Source: CAZEMR01 sp964513465
Lineage (GTDB): Bacteria; Bacteroidota; Ignavibacteria; Kapaibacteriales; UBA2268
Reading direction: 5' to 3'
DNA length: 13,994 nt
NCBI GenBank assembly: GCA_964513465.1
Contig: CAZEMR010000075.1
Coordinates: 1 to 13,994 of the forward strand
Below are positions 1 through 7,499 of this stretch, one piece after another. The notes under the pieces are model-generated. The model made no database searches and was not told where the DNA came from. It saw nothing but the letters and a program-made list of their open reading frames with translations. Numbering within the stretch: position 1 is the first letter of the stretch; each line of letters starts with the position of its first letter. The translations under genes and the position numbers were made by a program.

Positions 1-28
1 GGATTTTTTCATAATGAACCGTAATTAA

Positions 29-2137
29 TTATTTGGAAATAATAAGCGGCTCAATATAATTATTTTTTGCTGTATTAACCAAAATGAAATACATCCCCGC
101 CGGAATGCCTGATATTTGCAAATGCGCTTCCGATCCCGATACGTAGCTTTGCTCGATAATTACTTCGCCCAGTGAATTAATTAATTTAATTTTCCCGGAA
201 ATTATTATTTCAGGTAAATTGATTTTGACAAATTCCCGTGCTGGATTGGGATATATATATATATCATCCCGGGAATTGCCGCCGACAGACTGGATTATCC
301 CGCGGCTGCGATAGACCTTGCCGGGCGTGGCGGCCCAGAGATAGCCGTCGCCGTCGAGCATCAGGTCGAGTACGCGGCGCAAGCCGAGGCCATCATTCAG
401 CGGCTCCCATGATTCGCCGTAATCATAGCTGCGGTAGACTCCGTTGAGTGTGGCGGCATAAACGAGTCCCCAATGCGTGGCTTCGACCGATGTGACATAA
501 GTATTCGCAAACCCCTTGTCGATGCGCTGCCAGCGCAAGGAATCGCGATCAAGTTTGTATAATCCGGCGCCGTCGGTGGCCGCATAAATATTATTCTCCG
601 GGTCGGCCTCCAGATCGATAATAGATGTTGCGCCGCCCCCGAGTCCGACCAGCAGCCGCTGCCAGAAGTCACCTCCATTGGTGCTGAAATATGCGCCATA
701 ATGCTGCACGCCGATATATAAATCATCATTGTTATCAGCAATAATATCGTAAACCTCGAGCGGGTGGTAAAGTATGCCATCGCGGATATGCTCCCATGAA
801 TCGCTGCCCGAGAGCCGCCGCATAACGCCGAGATTGCTTCCGACATAAAGATTGCCGCGGGCGTCGGCTGTGACGCAGTTCTTCGGGCGGGTGTCGATAT
901 TGATTTCGCGCCATCTGTAATCCAGAACCGAGTCGGGCGCCTCTTTGTAAATATCATCATCGGCGCAAATATAAATATCCCCCTGAGGCGTCAGCGTCAT
1001 GTCATTGACCGAGGATGCCAGCCATAGCGAATTATTATGCCACTCCCAGCTCTCGCCGCGGTCGGAGGAGGCATAAACGCCCAGCGCATCGAATCCGGCG
1101 TAGATAATGCCATCGCCTGCGTCGAGCAGCGAGAGCACGGTTACCGACGGCAGATTCTCGCTCAGATAATGCCACTCCGAGCAGGTATCCGCCGAGCCCC
1201 ATAGCCCCTCCGGATGGCCCGAATAAAGCATCCGGCCAGTAGAGTCGGTCTCAATATCGTTGATAATGGTCAGATTTAAATAGGACTGTTCCGGAGTTTC
1301 CGCATGGGTCCACGATTCGCCGCGGTCAGTAGAATAAAATATGCCCGGATTGCCCGCCATATATATATTCCCTTCGGTGTCTGCGCCCAGCGAGAATGGG
1401 TAGAACTGGACAATATCGGGATTATATGTCACAAATGAAGCCCCTGCGTCGTCGGTATAGATCAGCCCGCCCTCCGGAGCTGCTATATAAAGTCGGCCAT
1501 CGCGCCAGAGCAGATCCCTTACGCGGCGTCCGATAATCGCTTTGCCGATCTCCTTCCAGTTGACTCCGAGATCGTTTGATTTATACAAAGCTCCTTCGGT
1601 CGCAAGGTATAGATTGCCCTCGTCGTCGCCCTCGATCGTGTTGCAGTGCGGGAAATACGATGGCAGGCTTTCGCCCAGGTCTGTCCAGTTTTCTCCGTCG
1701 TCCTCGCTGGCGTAAACCGCGCCCTCGGTGGTCAGATAGAGCCGGCCGCCGATTTCGTTGAAGTCGGTAATCGCAAAATAAATCTCGATATCATCGAAAT
1801 TGAATGAGGGATATGTCCACGACTGGCCGGCGTCCGTCGATACGAAAACGCCATTATCGAAGGTACCTGCGAACATCTTCCCGGATTGCGATATATATAT
1901 AGCCGAAACATTCCAGTCGAGCAGGCCGTTATTCATGCGCTGCCAGCTCTGGCCGGCGTCCGTGCTGCGAAATACCCCCGAGCCGTTGCCTGCAATCCAG
2001 ATGTCGCCATTTTGGGCAACCGCCGCGTCGTTGATCCGGCCGCCCGTAAAGGTGCCCGCTTCCTGCCAGAAGTCCTGTGATTTCAGTGGGATAACGATAA
2101 TCGAGAGTATTAAAATGATTAAGGAGAGATATTTCAT
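29..2137 (-). CDS. Secreted Asp-box beta-propeller protein with T9SS type A sorting domain
   Basis: The 702-residue protein begins with a Sec signal peptide (MKYLSLIILILSIIVIPLKS, about 1-20). Most of it is a run of Asp-box (BNR-like, S/T-x-D-x-G-x-x-W) repeats, for example STDAGQSW, SEDDGENW, SNDLGVNW, STDRGESW, SSDRGESW, STNGGDFW and SYDYGESW, each followed by strands such as IYIS or LYLA. This predicts one or two beta-propellers. The last 80 residues carry a Por-type sorting domain (YPNPA at about 629-633, ending PLIISK), which in this family directs export through the type IX system and surface attachment or release. Catalytic sialidase residues were not identified, so the role is more likely binding or structural than enzymatic. 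I chose the ATG at 2137; an in-frame TTG at 2158 would only add seven residues ahead of the signal peptide. The sorting domain is much more AT-rich than the propeller. It is transcribed divergently from the metallopeptidase gene. Confidence 0.88.
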   Translation of the reverse strand: MKYLSLIILILSIIVIPLKSQDFWQEAGTFTGGRINDAAVAQNGDIWIAGNGSGVFRSTDAGQSWQRMNNGLLDWNVSAIYISQSGKMFAGTFDNGVFVSTDAGQSWTYPSFNFDDIEIYFAITDFNEIGGRLYLTTEGAVYASEDDGENWTDLGESLPSYFPHCNTIEGDDEGNLYLATEGALYKSNDLGVNWKEIGKAIIGRRVRDLLWRDGRLYIAAPEGGLIYTDDAGASFVTYNPDIVQFYPFSLGADTEGNIYMAGNPGIFYSTDRGESWTHAETPEQSYLNLTIINDIETDSTGRMLYSGHPEGLWGSADTCSEWHYLSENLPSVTVLSLLDAGDGIIYAGFDALGVYASSDRGESWEWHNNSLWLASSVNDMTLTPQGDIYICADDDIYKEAPDSVLDYRWREINIDTRPKNCVTADARGNLYVGSNLGVMRRLSGSDSWEHIRDGILYHPLEVYDIIADNNDDLYIGVQHYGAYFSTNGGDFWQRLLVGLGGGATSIIDLEADPENNIYAATDGAGLYKLDRDSLRWQRIDKGFANTYVTSVEATHWGLVYAATLNGVYRSYDYGESWEPLNDGLGLRRVLDLMLDGDGYLWAATPGKVYRSRGIIQSVGGNSRDDIYIYPNPAREFVKINLPEIIISGKIKLINSLGEVIIEQSYVSGSEAHLQISGIPAGMYFILVNTAKNNYIEPLIISK
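251..264. repeat. (AT)7 dinucleotide run at propeller/sorting-domain junction
   Basis: Seven perfect AT units lie inside the secreted propeller gene and encode the IYIY of DDIYIYPNP, exactly where the propeller ends and the T9SS domain begins. The run is flanked by GGG and CATCCC, giving a near-palindrome. Gain or loss of one unit would shift the frame and remove the sorting domain. Slippage itself is inference. Confidence 0.6.
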
Positions 2138-2356
2138 GATTCCGCCGAAATTTTCCAAAAATGATTTGAATATTAATATATAAACAGATGAAATTGAGAA
2201 ATTATTTCAAATTATTGAAAAAATATTAAAAGATTTGCTCAAAAGATGCTTTTCTGCGTCTCAAATCAGTGTATTTATATTTTTGAAATTAAATTCGTAA
2301 TTTATAAGTAAAATTTTTAAATTTCTCAATCAATGTCTCAATAATCCGGAGAACCA
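2138..2356. promoter_or_regulatory. AT-rich divergent intergenic region
   Basis: This gap separates the minus-strand propeller gene from the plus-strand metallopeptidase gene, so both promoters should lie here. On the plus strand TATTTTTG at 2278-2285 fits the Bacteroidota -7 consensus TAnnTTTG, though no good -33 TTTG partner is present. A Shine-Dalgarno-like GGAGA (2348-2352) lies just before the ATG at 2357. No clear minus-strand promoter could be picked out of the AT-rich sequence. Only the location is secure. Confidence 0.35.
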
Positions 2357-4423
2357 ATGAAAAAACTTCTACTGTCGCTCTTTGCGATTTCTCTGATGCT
2401 CACCGCATGCGGACGCAAGCAGGAGCAGGATATGACCCCAATCGCGAAAGGAGAATCCGAAATGCAGTTTATCGACAATTCAACAGCTAAGCAAATCGCC
2501 GAAGACCTCGTCAAACAGCATGGCGAAGAATTCCGATTCCGCGCCGAACGCGGAGTCGGCCAGGCAGCAATCCTGTGGCGCGAATCCGACGGCGACGAAG
2601 CCGAATTCCGCAAATTCTGTTCGGATAATTTTATCACCGACGAAGCTCTTATGGACAAAACCTTCGAGCGCATCCAGCAGAATATGGAATCTATCAGCGG
2701 CAATTACAATACGATCATTCTCGACCTCAAAAAACCGCTGCACCTGACCGGCTACGAGATGCTCCCGATCGATAATATGTTCGGCAGCTGGGACCCCAGC
2801 TCGCATCTGGCCGAGGATTTCTACAGCAATCGTCTGGCTTTTTATATCGCGCTTAATTTCCCCGCATATACGCTCGACGAAAAGGCCGAGCTGGGCACCA
2901 ACTGGAGCCGCAAAGAATGGGCATCTGCGCGAATAGGCGATCTGTTCACTGCCCGAATCCCCGCCGAAGTGCAGCAGAATATTGCTCGTGTTATGACCGA
3001 GGGCGATATTTATATTTCGAATTATAATATCTATGTGGGCTTTCTGGTCGACGACGACGGAAATACATACTTCCCGAAAGATCTGCGGCTTATAACCCAC
3101 TGGAATCTCCGCGACGAGCTGAAATCCCAGTACGGCCAGGAGGGCGGGCTTAAGCGCCAGGAAATGATCTACGAAGTGATGCTGCGCATTATCGAGCAGA
3201 CCATCCCTCAGGAAGTCATCGACAAGCCGGATTTTACATGGAATCCTTATAAAAATAAAATTTATAAAAACGATGTCGAGCAGACAGGCACCCCCGAACC
3301 CGACACCCGCTATGATTTCCTGCTCAAAAATTTCCACGCCCGCCGCGCTGTGGATAAATACAACCCGCAGTATCCGACATATATCCAGCGGAAATTCTCA
3401 GAAGAGATGGAAATCCCGCAGGAAAAAGTCGAGCAATTATTCCGCGAATACTGCGGATCGGAGACCGTCAAAAAAGTTGCCGCTCTGATCAAAGAGCGTC
3501 TGGGGCGCGACCTTAAGCCGTTCGATATCTGGTACGACGGATTCAAAGCACGCAGCGGAATCAACGAGGACAAGCTGAATCAGATCACCCGCAAAAAATA
3601 TCCGACCACCACGGCATTCAAAAAAGATATTCCGAATCTATTAACTAAGCTCGGATTCAGCCACACAAAGGCGACCGAAATCGCCAGCCATATCTCGGTG
3701 GACGCATCCGCCGGAGCAGGCCATGCATGGGGCGCCCAAATGAAGGGGCAGGACTCTCGCCTGCGCAGCCGCATCGGCGATAACGGAATGGATTACAAAG
3801 GATATAATATCGGAATCCACGAGCTTGGCCACAACGTCGAGCAGACCATAACCCTTTATGATGTAGATTATTACGCAATGCACGGAGTGCCCAACACCGC
3901 ATTCACCGAGGCCTGGGCATTCGCATTCCAGAAGCGCGATCTCGAGCTGCTCGGAATGAAGGAAAGCAATCCGAACAAAGACGACCTCTACGCACTGGAT
4001 AATTTCTGGTCGACATACGAAATCATGGGCGTATCGCTCGTCGATATGGAAGTCTGGAAATGGCTCTATGCAAATCCCGACGCCACCCCCGCCGAACTGA
4101 AGCAGGCCGTCATCCGCATCGGCAAAGAGGTATGGAACCAGTACTTTGCGCCTGCATTCGGAGTAAAGGATTCGCCGATACTCGGCATCTATTCTCACAT
4201 GATCGACTATCCGCTCTATCTCTCGGCCTATCCGATCGGCCACCTGATCGAGTTGCAAATAGACCAATATATCAAGGACAAAAACCTCGGCGACGAAATG
4301 CAGCGCATGTGCCGCCAGGGCAGACTCATCCCATCGCTCTGGATGAAGGGCGCAGTCGGAAGCGACATATCGATTCAGCCCACGATAGACGCAGCAGAAA
4401 AAGCGCTCACGAATATTAAATAA
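2357..4423 (+). CDS. Lipoprotein zinc metallopeptidase, M3-like gluzincin
   Basis: The 688-residue protein starts with a lipoprotein signal (lipobox LTAC, lipidated Cys18), so it should sit in the cell envelope. It has a gluzincin zinc site: HELGH at 488-492 (His488 and His492 as ligands, Glu489 as catalytic base) with a likely third ligand Glu518 in FTEAWAF, 26 residues after the second His. That spacing matches M3 oligopeptidases. A downstream block HMIDYPLYLSAYPIGHLIEL (614-633) resembles the His/Tyr substrate-binding segment of the M3/PepF group. The first 470 residues look mostly helical, which suits a peptidase with a deep channel that cleaves short peptides. The start is supported by GGAGA six bases upstream and by the signal peptide. 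It is monocistronic, ending at a strong terminator. The exact family is uncertain: the N-terminal part is not one I recognise. It is not an M49 dipeptidyl peptidase III, which has HExxxH. Confidence 0.8.
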   Translation: MKKLLLSLFAISLMLTACGRKQEQDMTPIAKGESEMQFIDNSTAKQIAEDLVKQHGEEFRFRAERGVGQAAILWRESDGDEAEFRKFCSDNFITDEALMDKTFERIQQNMESISGNYNTIILDLKKPLHLTGYEMLPIDNMFGSWDPSSHLAEDFYSNRLAFYIALNFPAYTLDEKAELGTNWSRKEWASARIGDLFTARIPAEVQQNIARVMTEGDIYISNYNIYVGFLVDDDGNTYFPKDLRLITHWNLRDELKSQYGQEGGLKRQEMIYEVMLRIIEQTIPQEVIDKPDFTWNPYKNKIYKNDVEQTGTPEPDTRYDFLLKNFHARRAVDKYNPQYPTYIQRKFSEEMEIPQEKVEQLFREYCGSETVKKVAALIKERLGRDLKPFDIWYDGFKARSGINEDKLNQITRKKYPTTTAFKKDIPNLLTKLGFSHTKATEIASHISVDASAGAGHAWGAQMKGQDSRLRSRIGDNGMDYKGYNIGIHELGHNVEQTITLYDVDYYAMHGVPNTAFTEAWAFAFQKRDLELLGMKESNPNKDDLYALDNFWSTYEIMGVSLVDMEVWKWLYANPDATPAELKQAVIRIGKEVWNQYFAPAFGVKDSPILGIYSHMIDYPLYLSAYPIGHLIELQIDQYIKDKNLGDEMQRMCRQGRLIPSLWMKGAVGSDISIQPTIDAAEKALTNIK

Positions 4424-4449
4424 TTCGAAAACGCACAAAGCTCAACCGG

Positions 4450-4487
4450 CCCGCTTCGTCATTCAACGCGAAGCGGGTTTTTTATTT
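4450..4487 (+). terminator. Rho-independent terminator after the metallopeptidase gene
   Basis: A perfect 9-bp stem, CCCGCTTCG (4450-4458) with CGAAGCGGG (4469-4477), has a 10-base loop and is followed by TTTTTTATTT. It lies 26 bases after the stop codon. There is no T tract on the opposite strand, so it is not an obvious terminator for the converging minus-strand gene. Confidence 0.9.
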
Positions 4488-4498
4488 AAATATTCTGA

Positions 4499-4642
4499 CT
4501 AAACATGAATAAATATAAGCCGGCAGGGAGGATGAGGCCGGAACAGCCTCATAAAATCGTCTAACCGGAGTTCTTGCCCCATCCTCGGGTAATTGCCAAC
4601 TTCCATGTTGTAACGGTCAGAAAAATTCACGCTGTGCGGCAT
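4499..4642 (-). CDS. Possible 47-aa small ORF directly behind the small acidic protein gene
   Basis: On the minus strand an ATG (4642) sits one base after the TAA of the upstream gene (TAATATG), an arrangement typical of translational coupling. The frame encodes 47 residues, beginning MPHSVNFSDRYNMEVGNYPR and ending in CRLIFIHV, with stop TAG at 4499-4501. I recognise no domain. Codon choice (several AGG, CGG and CCT) is unlike the neighbouring genes. The same bases can fold into a compact RNA structure, so the frame may be accidental. Confidence 0.25.
   Translation of the reverse strand: MPHSVNFSDRYNMEVGNYPRMGQELRLDDFMRLFRPHPPCRLIFIHV
4522..4597. ncRNA. Candidate structured RNA or inverted-repeat element
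   Basis: Nested inverted repeats are visible here. GGCA (4522-4525) pairs with TGCC (4594-4597), GAGGATG (4528-4534) with CATCCTC (4580-4586), and ATGAGGC (4532-4538) with GCCTCAT (4546-4552) around a 7-base loop. The last two stems share bases 4532-4534, so they are partly exclusive. Three CCGG tetramers add further options. The strand and any transcript are unknown, and I match it to no known RNA family. It lies between converging genes. It could be a 3' UTR structure of the minus-strand gene or a palindromic genome repeat. Confidence 0.3.
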
Positions 4643-4643
4643 A

Positions 4644-4991
4644 TTATTCGCCGGAGAATAAATAAAGCACGTCCTCGCCGGAGAGATTAGCCTGAGCTCC
4701 GGCCGCTTCTTCCTGATAAGTCGGAGAATTCAGCATGCTCGCCTCGATCAGAGCTTCGTCGAGCGTCTCGATCGGAGTATTGCCTTCGCGGTCGAGGGGG
4801 TGACTATCATCCAATTGGAGAGTATTCTCCAGATCGTTGATGGCGGTCAGGAGGATATCCTTCTGCCAGTCGGTGGTCGGCGCGGTGGACTCCGTAGTGG
4901 AGCTGGTGGTAGCAGTCTGCTGCTCGACCGTAGGATAAGTCATTGGCTCGTAAGCAGTTGTGCCGTAGCTGCCGATTGATGTAACATTCAT
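4644..4991 (-). CDS. Small acidic hypothetical protein with Ser/Thr-rich linker
   Basis: The 115-residue protein has no signal peptide or membrane segment from the chosen start. It opens MNVTSIGSYGTTAYEPMTYP, has a Ser/Thr/Gln-rich stretch (about 22-43), then an acidic, probably helical part (DWQKDILLTAINDLENTLQL), and ends LSGEDVLYLFSGE. I do not recognise the family. The short IGSYG-type N-terminus is reminiscent of small exported or flagellum-linked proteins, but nothing here confirms that. The start at 4991 is preferred because AAGGGAAG lies just upstream. An in-frame ATG at 5093 would add 34 residues including a hydrophobic run, but that stretch has no comparable ribosome site and contains the operator-like palindromes. 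A 47-codon frame follows after one base. Confidence 0.65.
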   Translation of the reverse strand: MNVTSIGSYGTTAYEPMTYPTVEQQTATTSSTTESTAPTTDWQKDILLTAINDLENTLQLDDSHPLDREGNTPIETLDEALIEASMLNSPTYQEEAAGAQANLSGEDVLYLFSGE

Positions 4992-5032
4992 GATCTTCCC
5001 TTGAATTAGTTGGAATAAAATGAAAATAGAAA

Positions 5033-5060
5033 GATAAAGTTCGATCTTTATCCGGATAAA
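5033..5060. promoter_or_regulatory. GATAAAG inverted-repeat cluster, candidate operator
   Basis: Three copies of a GATAAA core sit within 28 bases: GATAAAG (5033-5039), CTTTATC in inverted orientation (5046-5052), and GATAAA (5055-5060). The first two form 7-bp arms around TTCGAT. The second and third form a perfect 14-bp palindrome, TTTATCCGGATAAA (5047-5060). The cluster lies 42-69 bases upstream of the minus-strand start at 4991, where a regulator could block or activate transcription. The protein that binds is unknown. Confidence 0.4.
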
Positions 5061-5320
5061 AACACTTACATGGCAATATTTTGCAATTCGCATACCAGTT
5101 TTTTTAAAAAGGAAGAATCACGGGTATAAATATGGGCGAAAAATGAACCGGATTCACTGAAGCATGATTCAATAATGGCGGAAAACCGCCTGGAAATACG
5201 CCGCGAAATCTCAAAATTATTTGGATTGTCGAATAATTTTTGTATATATATAAACATATGATAAATAGTGGGTTAAGTGACGGCATTGCGGGCAGAACAA
5301 ACTTGCCTGAAAATAATTTT

Positions 5321-5349
5321 TTGTTTTGATTTGTTTTTTTGAGTATAAT
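5321..5349 (+). promoter_or_regulatory. Candidate sigma-70-type promoter for the NTF2-like lipoprotein gene
   Basis: TTGTTT (5321-5326), a 17-base spacer and a perfect TATAAT (5344-5349) lie about 70 bases ahead of the ATG at 5419. The surrounding DNA is T-rich. If used, the leader would be about 60 bases. Confidence 0.45.
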
Positions 5350-5418
5350 TGCCAAAAGCAACATAATTTCCATACCAATCACTTAAGATTCGGATTAACC
5401 ACATTTTACGGAGAGCCT

Positions 5419-5979
5419 ATGAAAAAATTATTGTTACCACTAATATTAATATTTATATTTTACGGATGCGAACCCGAACCTGAGTTTCTTACTGCCGAGC
5501 AGATCGAAAAAGAAAAACAGGCCGTTGTCGACGTAATGAAGGACTATAATAAAGCCAACGAAGAAAAAAACTTCTCTGCAATGGTCGAAACACTGGCAGA
5601 CGAAGTAACATTTTTCGGCACCGACTCGGCCGAAGTAATTAAAACATTCGCCGAATTCAAAAAGGCAATGATGGACCAGTGGCAGCACTACGATGTAATG
5701 AAATACGGCGAAATGTCCGATGTTTCCATCAAGATGGATGCCAATGCTACATTTGCATCTGTGATATTCGGAATGCCGCTGCATATTCAGAAAGGCGACC
5801 GCTCGGCCAATGTATTTCTGAGGGTGGCCCGCACGCTCGAAAAGCAAAAGGGTAAATGGGTAATCACCGGCGGAATAGTCGGCATCGCACGCTCGAGCGA
5901 AACAAATGGCATTTTTCATGCCGAGCAGGGCATCGAAGAAAAAGCCGATGAAGAAAACGAACAAGCATCCGGGCAATAG
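5419..5979 (+). CDS. NTF2/SnoaL-like domain lipoprotein
   Basis: The 186-residue protein has a short lipoprotein signal, MKKLLLPLILIFIFYGC, with Cys17 as the lipidation site; Phe at -3 is a less common lipobox residue. Residues 26-155 resemble the SnoaL/DUF4440 branch of the NTF2-like fold: a first helix (AVVDVMKDYNKANEEKNFSAMVETLADEVTFFG), a middle part with HYDVMKYGEMSDVSIKMD, and paired strands ATFASVIFGMP and VFLRVARTLEKQKGKWVITGGIVGI. This fold gives a cone-shaped pocket used for small-ligand binding or as an enzyme scaffold; no specific activity can be assigned. The C-terminus is a charged Glu/Lys tail. The ATG at 5419 is chosen because CGGAGAG lies at the right distance and the signal peptide begins there. 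The gene is monocistronic between its own promoter and a terminator. Confidence 0.8.
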   Translation: MKKLLLPLILIFIFYGCEPEPEFLTAEQIEKEKQAVVDVMKDYNKANEEKNFSAMVETLADEVTFFGTDSAEVIKTFAEFKKAMMDQWQHYDVMKYGEMSDVSIKMDANATFASVIFGMPLHIQKGDRSANVFLRVARTLEKQKGKWVITGGIVGIARSSETNGIFHAEQGIEEKADEENEQASGQ

Positions 5980-5998
5980 GATTTATTTTCAATCGACA

Positions 5999-6030
5999 GG
6001 CGCATGATTTTGCATGCGCCTTTTTTATTG
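5999..6030 (+). terminator. Rho-independent terminator after the NTF2-like lipoprotein gene
   Basis: A perfect 8-bp stem, GGCGCATG (5999-6006) with CATGCGCC (6013-6020), has a 6-base loop and is followed by TTTTTTATTG. It begins 20 bases after the stop codon. Confidence 0.92.
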
Positions 6031-6107
6031 CTTTTTTCTATTGCGAATAGTAATTATATTATATAAGGCAGGAACCAATTTTACAAATCAAATAATTATC
6101 ATGCGTT

Positions 6108-7478
6108 ATGAAAGATCTGTTCAAATTTATCGAAAACGAAAACGGTCGCTATCTCGACGAACTCATTGAATTTCTTAAGATTCCGACTATCAGCAGTAAT
6201 CCCGAATATAATACCCAAATCGAAGAGGGCGCCAAATGGGTATCGCGCAGCCTTAAGAAGGCAGGCCTCGAAATGGTCGATATTATGCCCACCGGAGGCC
6301 ACCCGATCGTCTATGGCGAATGGAGCGGCGCTGGCCCCGAGGCCCCCACAGTGCTTATCTATGGCCATTACGACGTCCAGCCGGTCGATCCGCTCGAGGA
6401 ATGGATATCCGAACCATTCGACCCCGTAATCCGCGACGGAAAGCTGTTCGCACGCGGCACCTCCGACGACAAAGGCCAGATTTTCGCTCTCATAAAGGGA
6501 GTCGAAGCCCACTTGAAATCGCGCAACACAATTCCGGTCAACGTCAAATTCCTGGTCGAGGGCGAGGAGGAATGCGGCAGCGACCACACCGACAAATTTA
6601 TCTACGACAACGCCAGTCTGCTCGAATGCGACACCGCGCTGATCGCCGACACAGAGTGGCTGGCCGAAGACCTTCCCTCGATCTGCTACGGGCTGCGTGG
6701 CATCTCCTTTATCGAAGTACTCGTAAAAGGGCCCAATCGCGACCTCCATTCAGGCACATACGGCGGCGCGGTGGACAACCCGCTCAACGTGCTCTGCTGG
6801 ATGATTGCACAGCTAAAAGACCGCTATGGCCGTATCGCCATACCCGGATTCTACGACGATGTGCTCGATCTCACCCAGGAGGAACGCAACGGATTCGCAG
6901 AGCTGCCGTTCTACGAGGACGAATACTGCCGCGAACTCGGCATCCGCGAAGTCTCTGGCGAAGTCGGCTATACCACGCTCGAGCGTACCTGGGCGCGTCC
7001 CTCGCTAGATCTGAACGGAATCAACGGCGGATATACGGGCCGCGGAGCAAAGACAATTCTGCCCAGCAAAGCTATGGCGAAAATCTCGATGAGGCTGGTG
7101 CCTCATCAGCGCGCAAGCGACATCGCCGCAAAGGTCGAGAAATTCCTCCGCTCGATAGCCCCGCCGACCGTATCGGTGGATATCCGAATATTACACGGCG
7201 CCAACCCGGTGCTGGTGCCTCGCGACAGCGCAGGCGTAAAAGCCGCCAAAGTAGCGCTCAAAAAGGCATTTGGCAAGGACCCCGTATTCATGCGCGAGGG
7301 CGGTTCGATACCGATAGTCGAACTTTTCCAGAATGTATTGCGGGCGCCGACCGTGCTTATGGGACTCGGGCTGCCGACCGACAATATACATTCGCCGAAC
7401 GAGAATATCGATCTGAATAATTTCTATGGCGGAATAACCGCAGCGGCGATATTCTTCGAGGAATTCGCCAATTATTGA
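6108..7478 (+). CDS. M20 family dipeptidase (carnosinase/PepV-like zinc peptidase)
   Basis: The 456-residue cytosolic protein has the M20 two-metal site in order: His87 with Asp89 in IYGHYDVQP, bridging Asp120 in GTSDDKGQ, the Glu154-Glu155 pair in EGEEECGS (first Glu as general base), Asp181 in ADTEW and His428 in NIHSPNE. His214 in DLHSG matches the lid-domain histidine that reaches the partner active site in dimeric members. Length is normal for dipeptidases of this group, which hydrolyse dipeptides or short peptides with free N-termini. No signal peptide is present. The start has no clear Shine-Dalgarno sequence. Promoter-like elements (TTGCGA at 6041, TATAAG at 6062) are poorly spaced. 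The gene is bounded by terminators on both sides. Its neighbour downstream is a peptide importer, so a role in breaking down imported peptides is a fair inference. Confidence 0.93.
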   Translation: MKDLFKFIENENGRYLDELIEFLKIPTISSNPEYNTQIEEGAKWVSRSLKKAGLEMVDIMPTGGHPIVYGEWSGAGPEAPTVLIYGHYDVQPVDPLEEWISEPFDPVIRDGKLFARGTSDDKGQIFALIKGVEAHLKSRNTIPVNVKFLVEGEEECGSDHTDKFIYDNASLLECDTALIADTEWLAEDLPSICYGLRGISFIEVLVKGPNRDLHSGTYGGAVDNPLNVLCWMIAQLKDRYGRIAIPGFYDDVLDLTQEERNGFAELPFYEDEYCRELGIREVSGEVGYTTLERTWARPSLDLNGINGGYTGRGAKTILPSKAMAKISMRLVPHQRASDIAAKVEKFLRSIAPPTVSVDIRILHGANPVLVPRDSAGVKAAKVALKKAFGKDPVFMREGGSIPIVELFQNVLRAPTVLMGLGLPTDNIHSPNENIDLNNFYGGITAAAIFFEEFANY

Positions 7479-7499
7479 TCGACGAAGCTGCTTAATCCG

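Larger units (their letters stand above)
4992..5418. other. Non-coding divergent region, 427 bases
   Basis: The region separates the small acidic protein gene (minus) from the NTF2-like lipoprotein gene (plus). It holds the GATAAAG cluster (5033-5060), a GGCGG-AAAA-CCGCC hairpin (5177-5190), a TA run near 5244-5252 and a sigma-70-like promoter (5321-5349). A stop-free plus-strand stretch at about 5118-5251, with codons like those of nearby genes, may be a remnant of coding DNA. Longer frames here have no ribosome site. Confidence 0.5.

Noticed and set aside
2138..2158. Upstream in-frame TTG start for the first propeller gene
   Set aside because: It would put seven residues before a complete signal peptide that begins at the ATG at 2137.
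2357..4423. Assignment of the metallopeptidase to M49 (dipeptidyl peptidase III)
   Set aside because: M49 has HExxxH (HELLGH); this protein has HELGH with five residues and an M3-like spacing to the third ligand.
3641..4438. 265-codon minus-strand frame opposite the metallopeptidase
   Set aside because: It is a shadow of the real gene: no domain, no ribosome site, and it fully overlaps a peptidase with a recognisable active site.
5048..5075. Flagellar sigma-28 promoter for the small acidic protein gene
   Set aside because: CCGGATAA resembles the -10 GCCGATAA, but the TAAGTGTT element is only five bases away instead of about eleven; the bases are better explained by the GATAAA palindromes.
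5066..5257. 63-codon minus-strand frame upstream of the small acidic protein gene
   Set aside because: It has no ribosome site, AT-rich random-looking codons and overlaps the operator-like cluster region; no domain seen.
6101..6169. Short upstream ATG frame overlapping the dipeptidase start
   Set aside because: 22 codons with no ribosome site; ATG at 6101 is likely chance.
6320..7420. 366-codon alternative plus-strand frame inside the dipeptidase gene
   Set aside because: The product is Arg/Pro-rich and low in complexity, as expected from a shifted GC-rich gene; the M20 frame has every catalytic residue.
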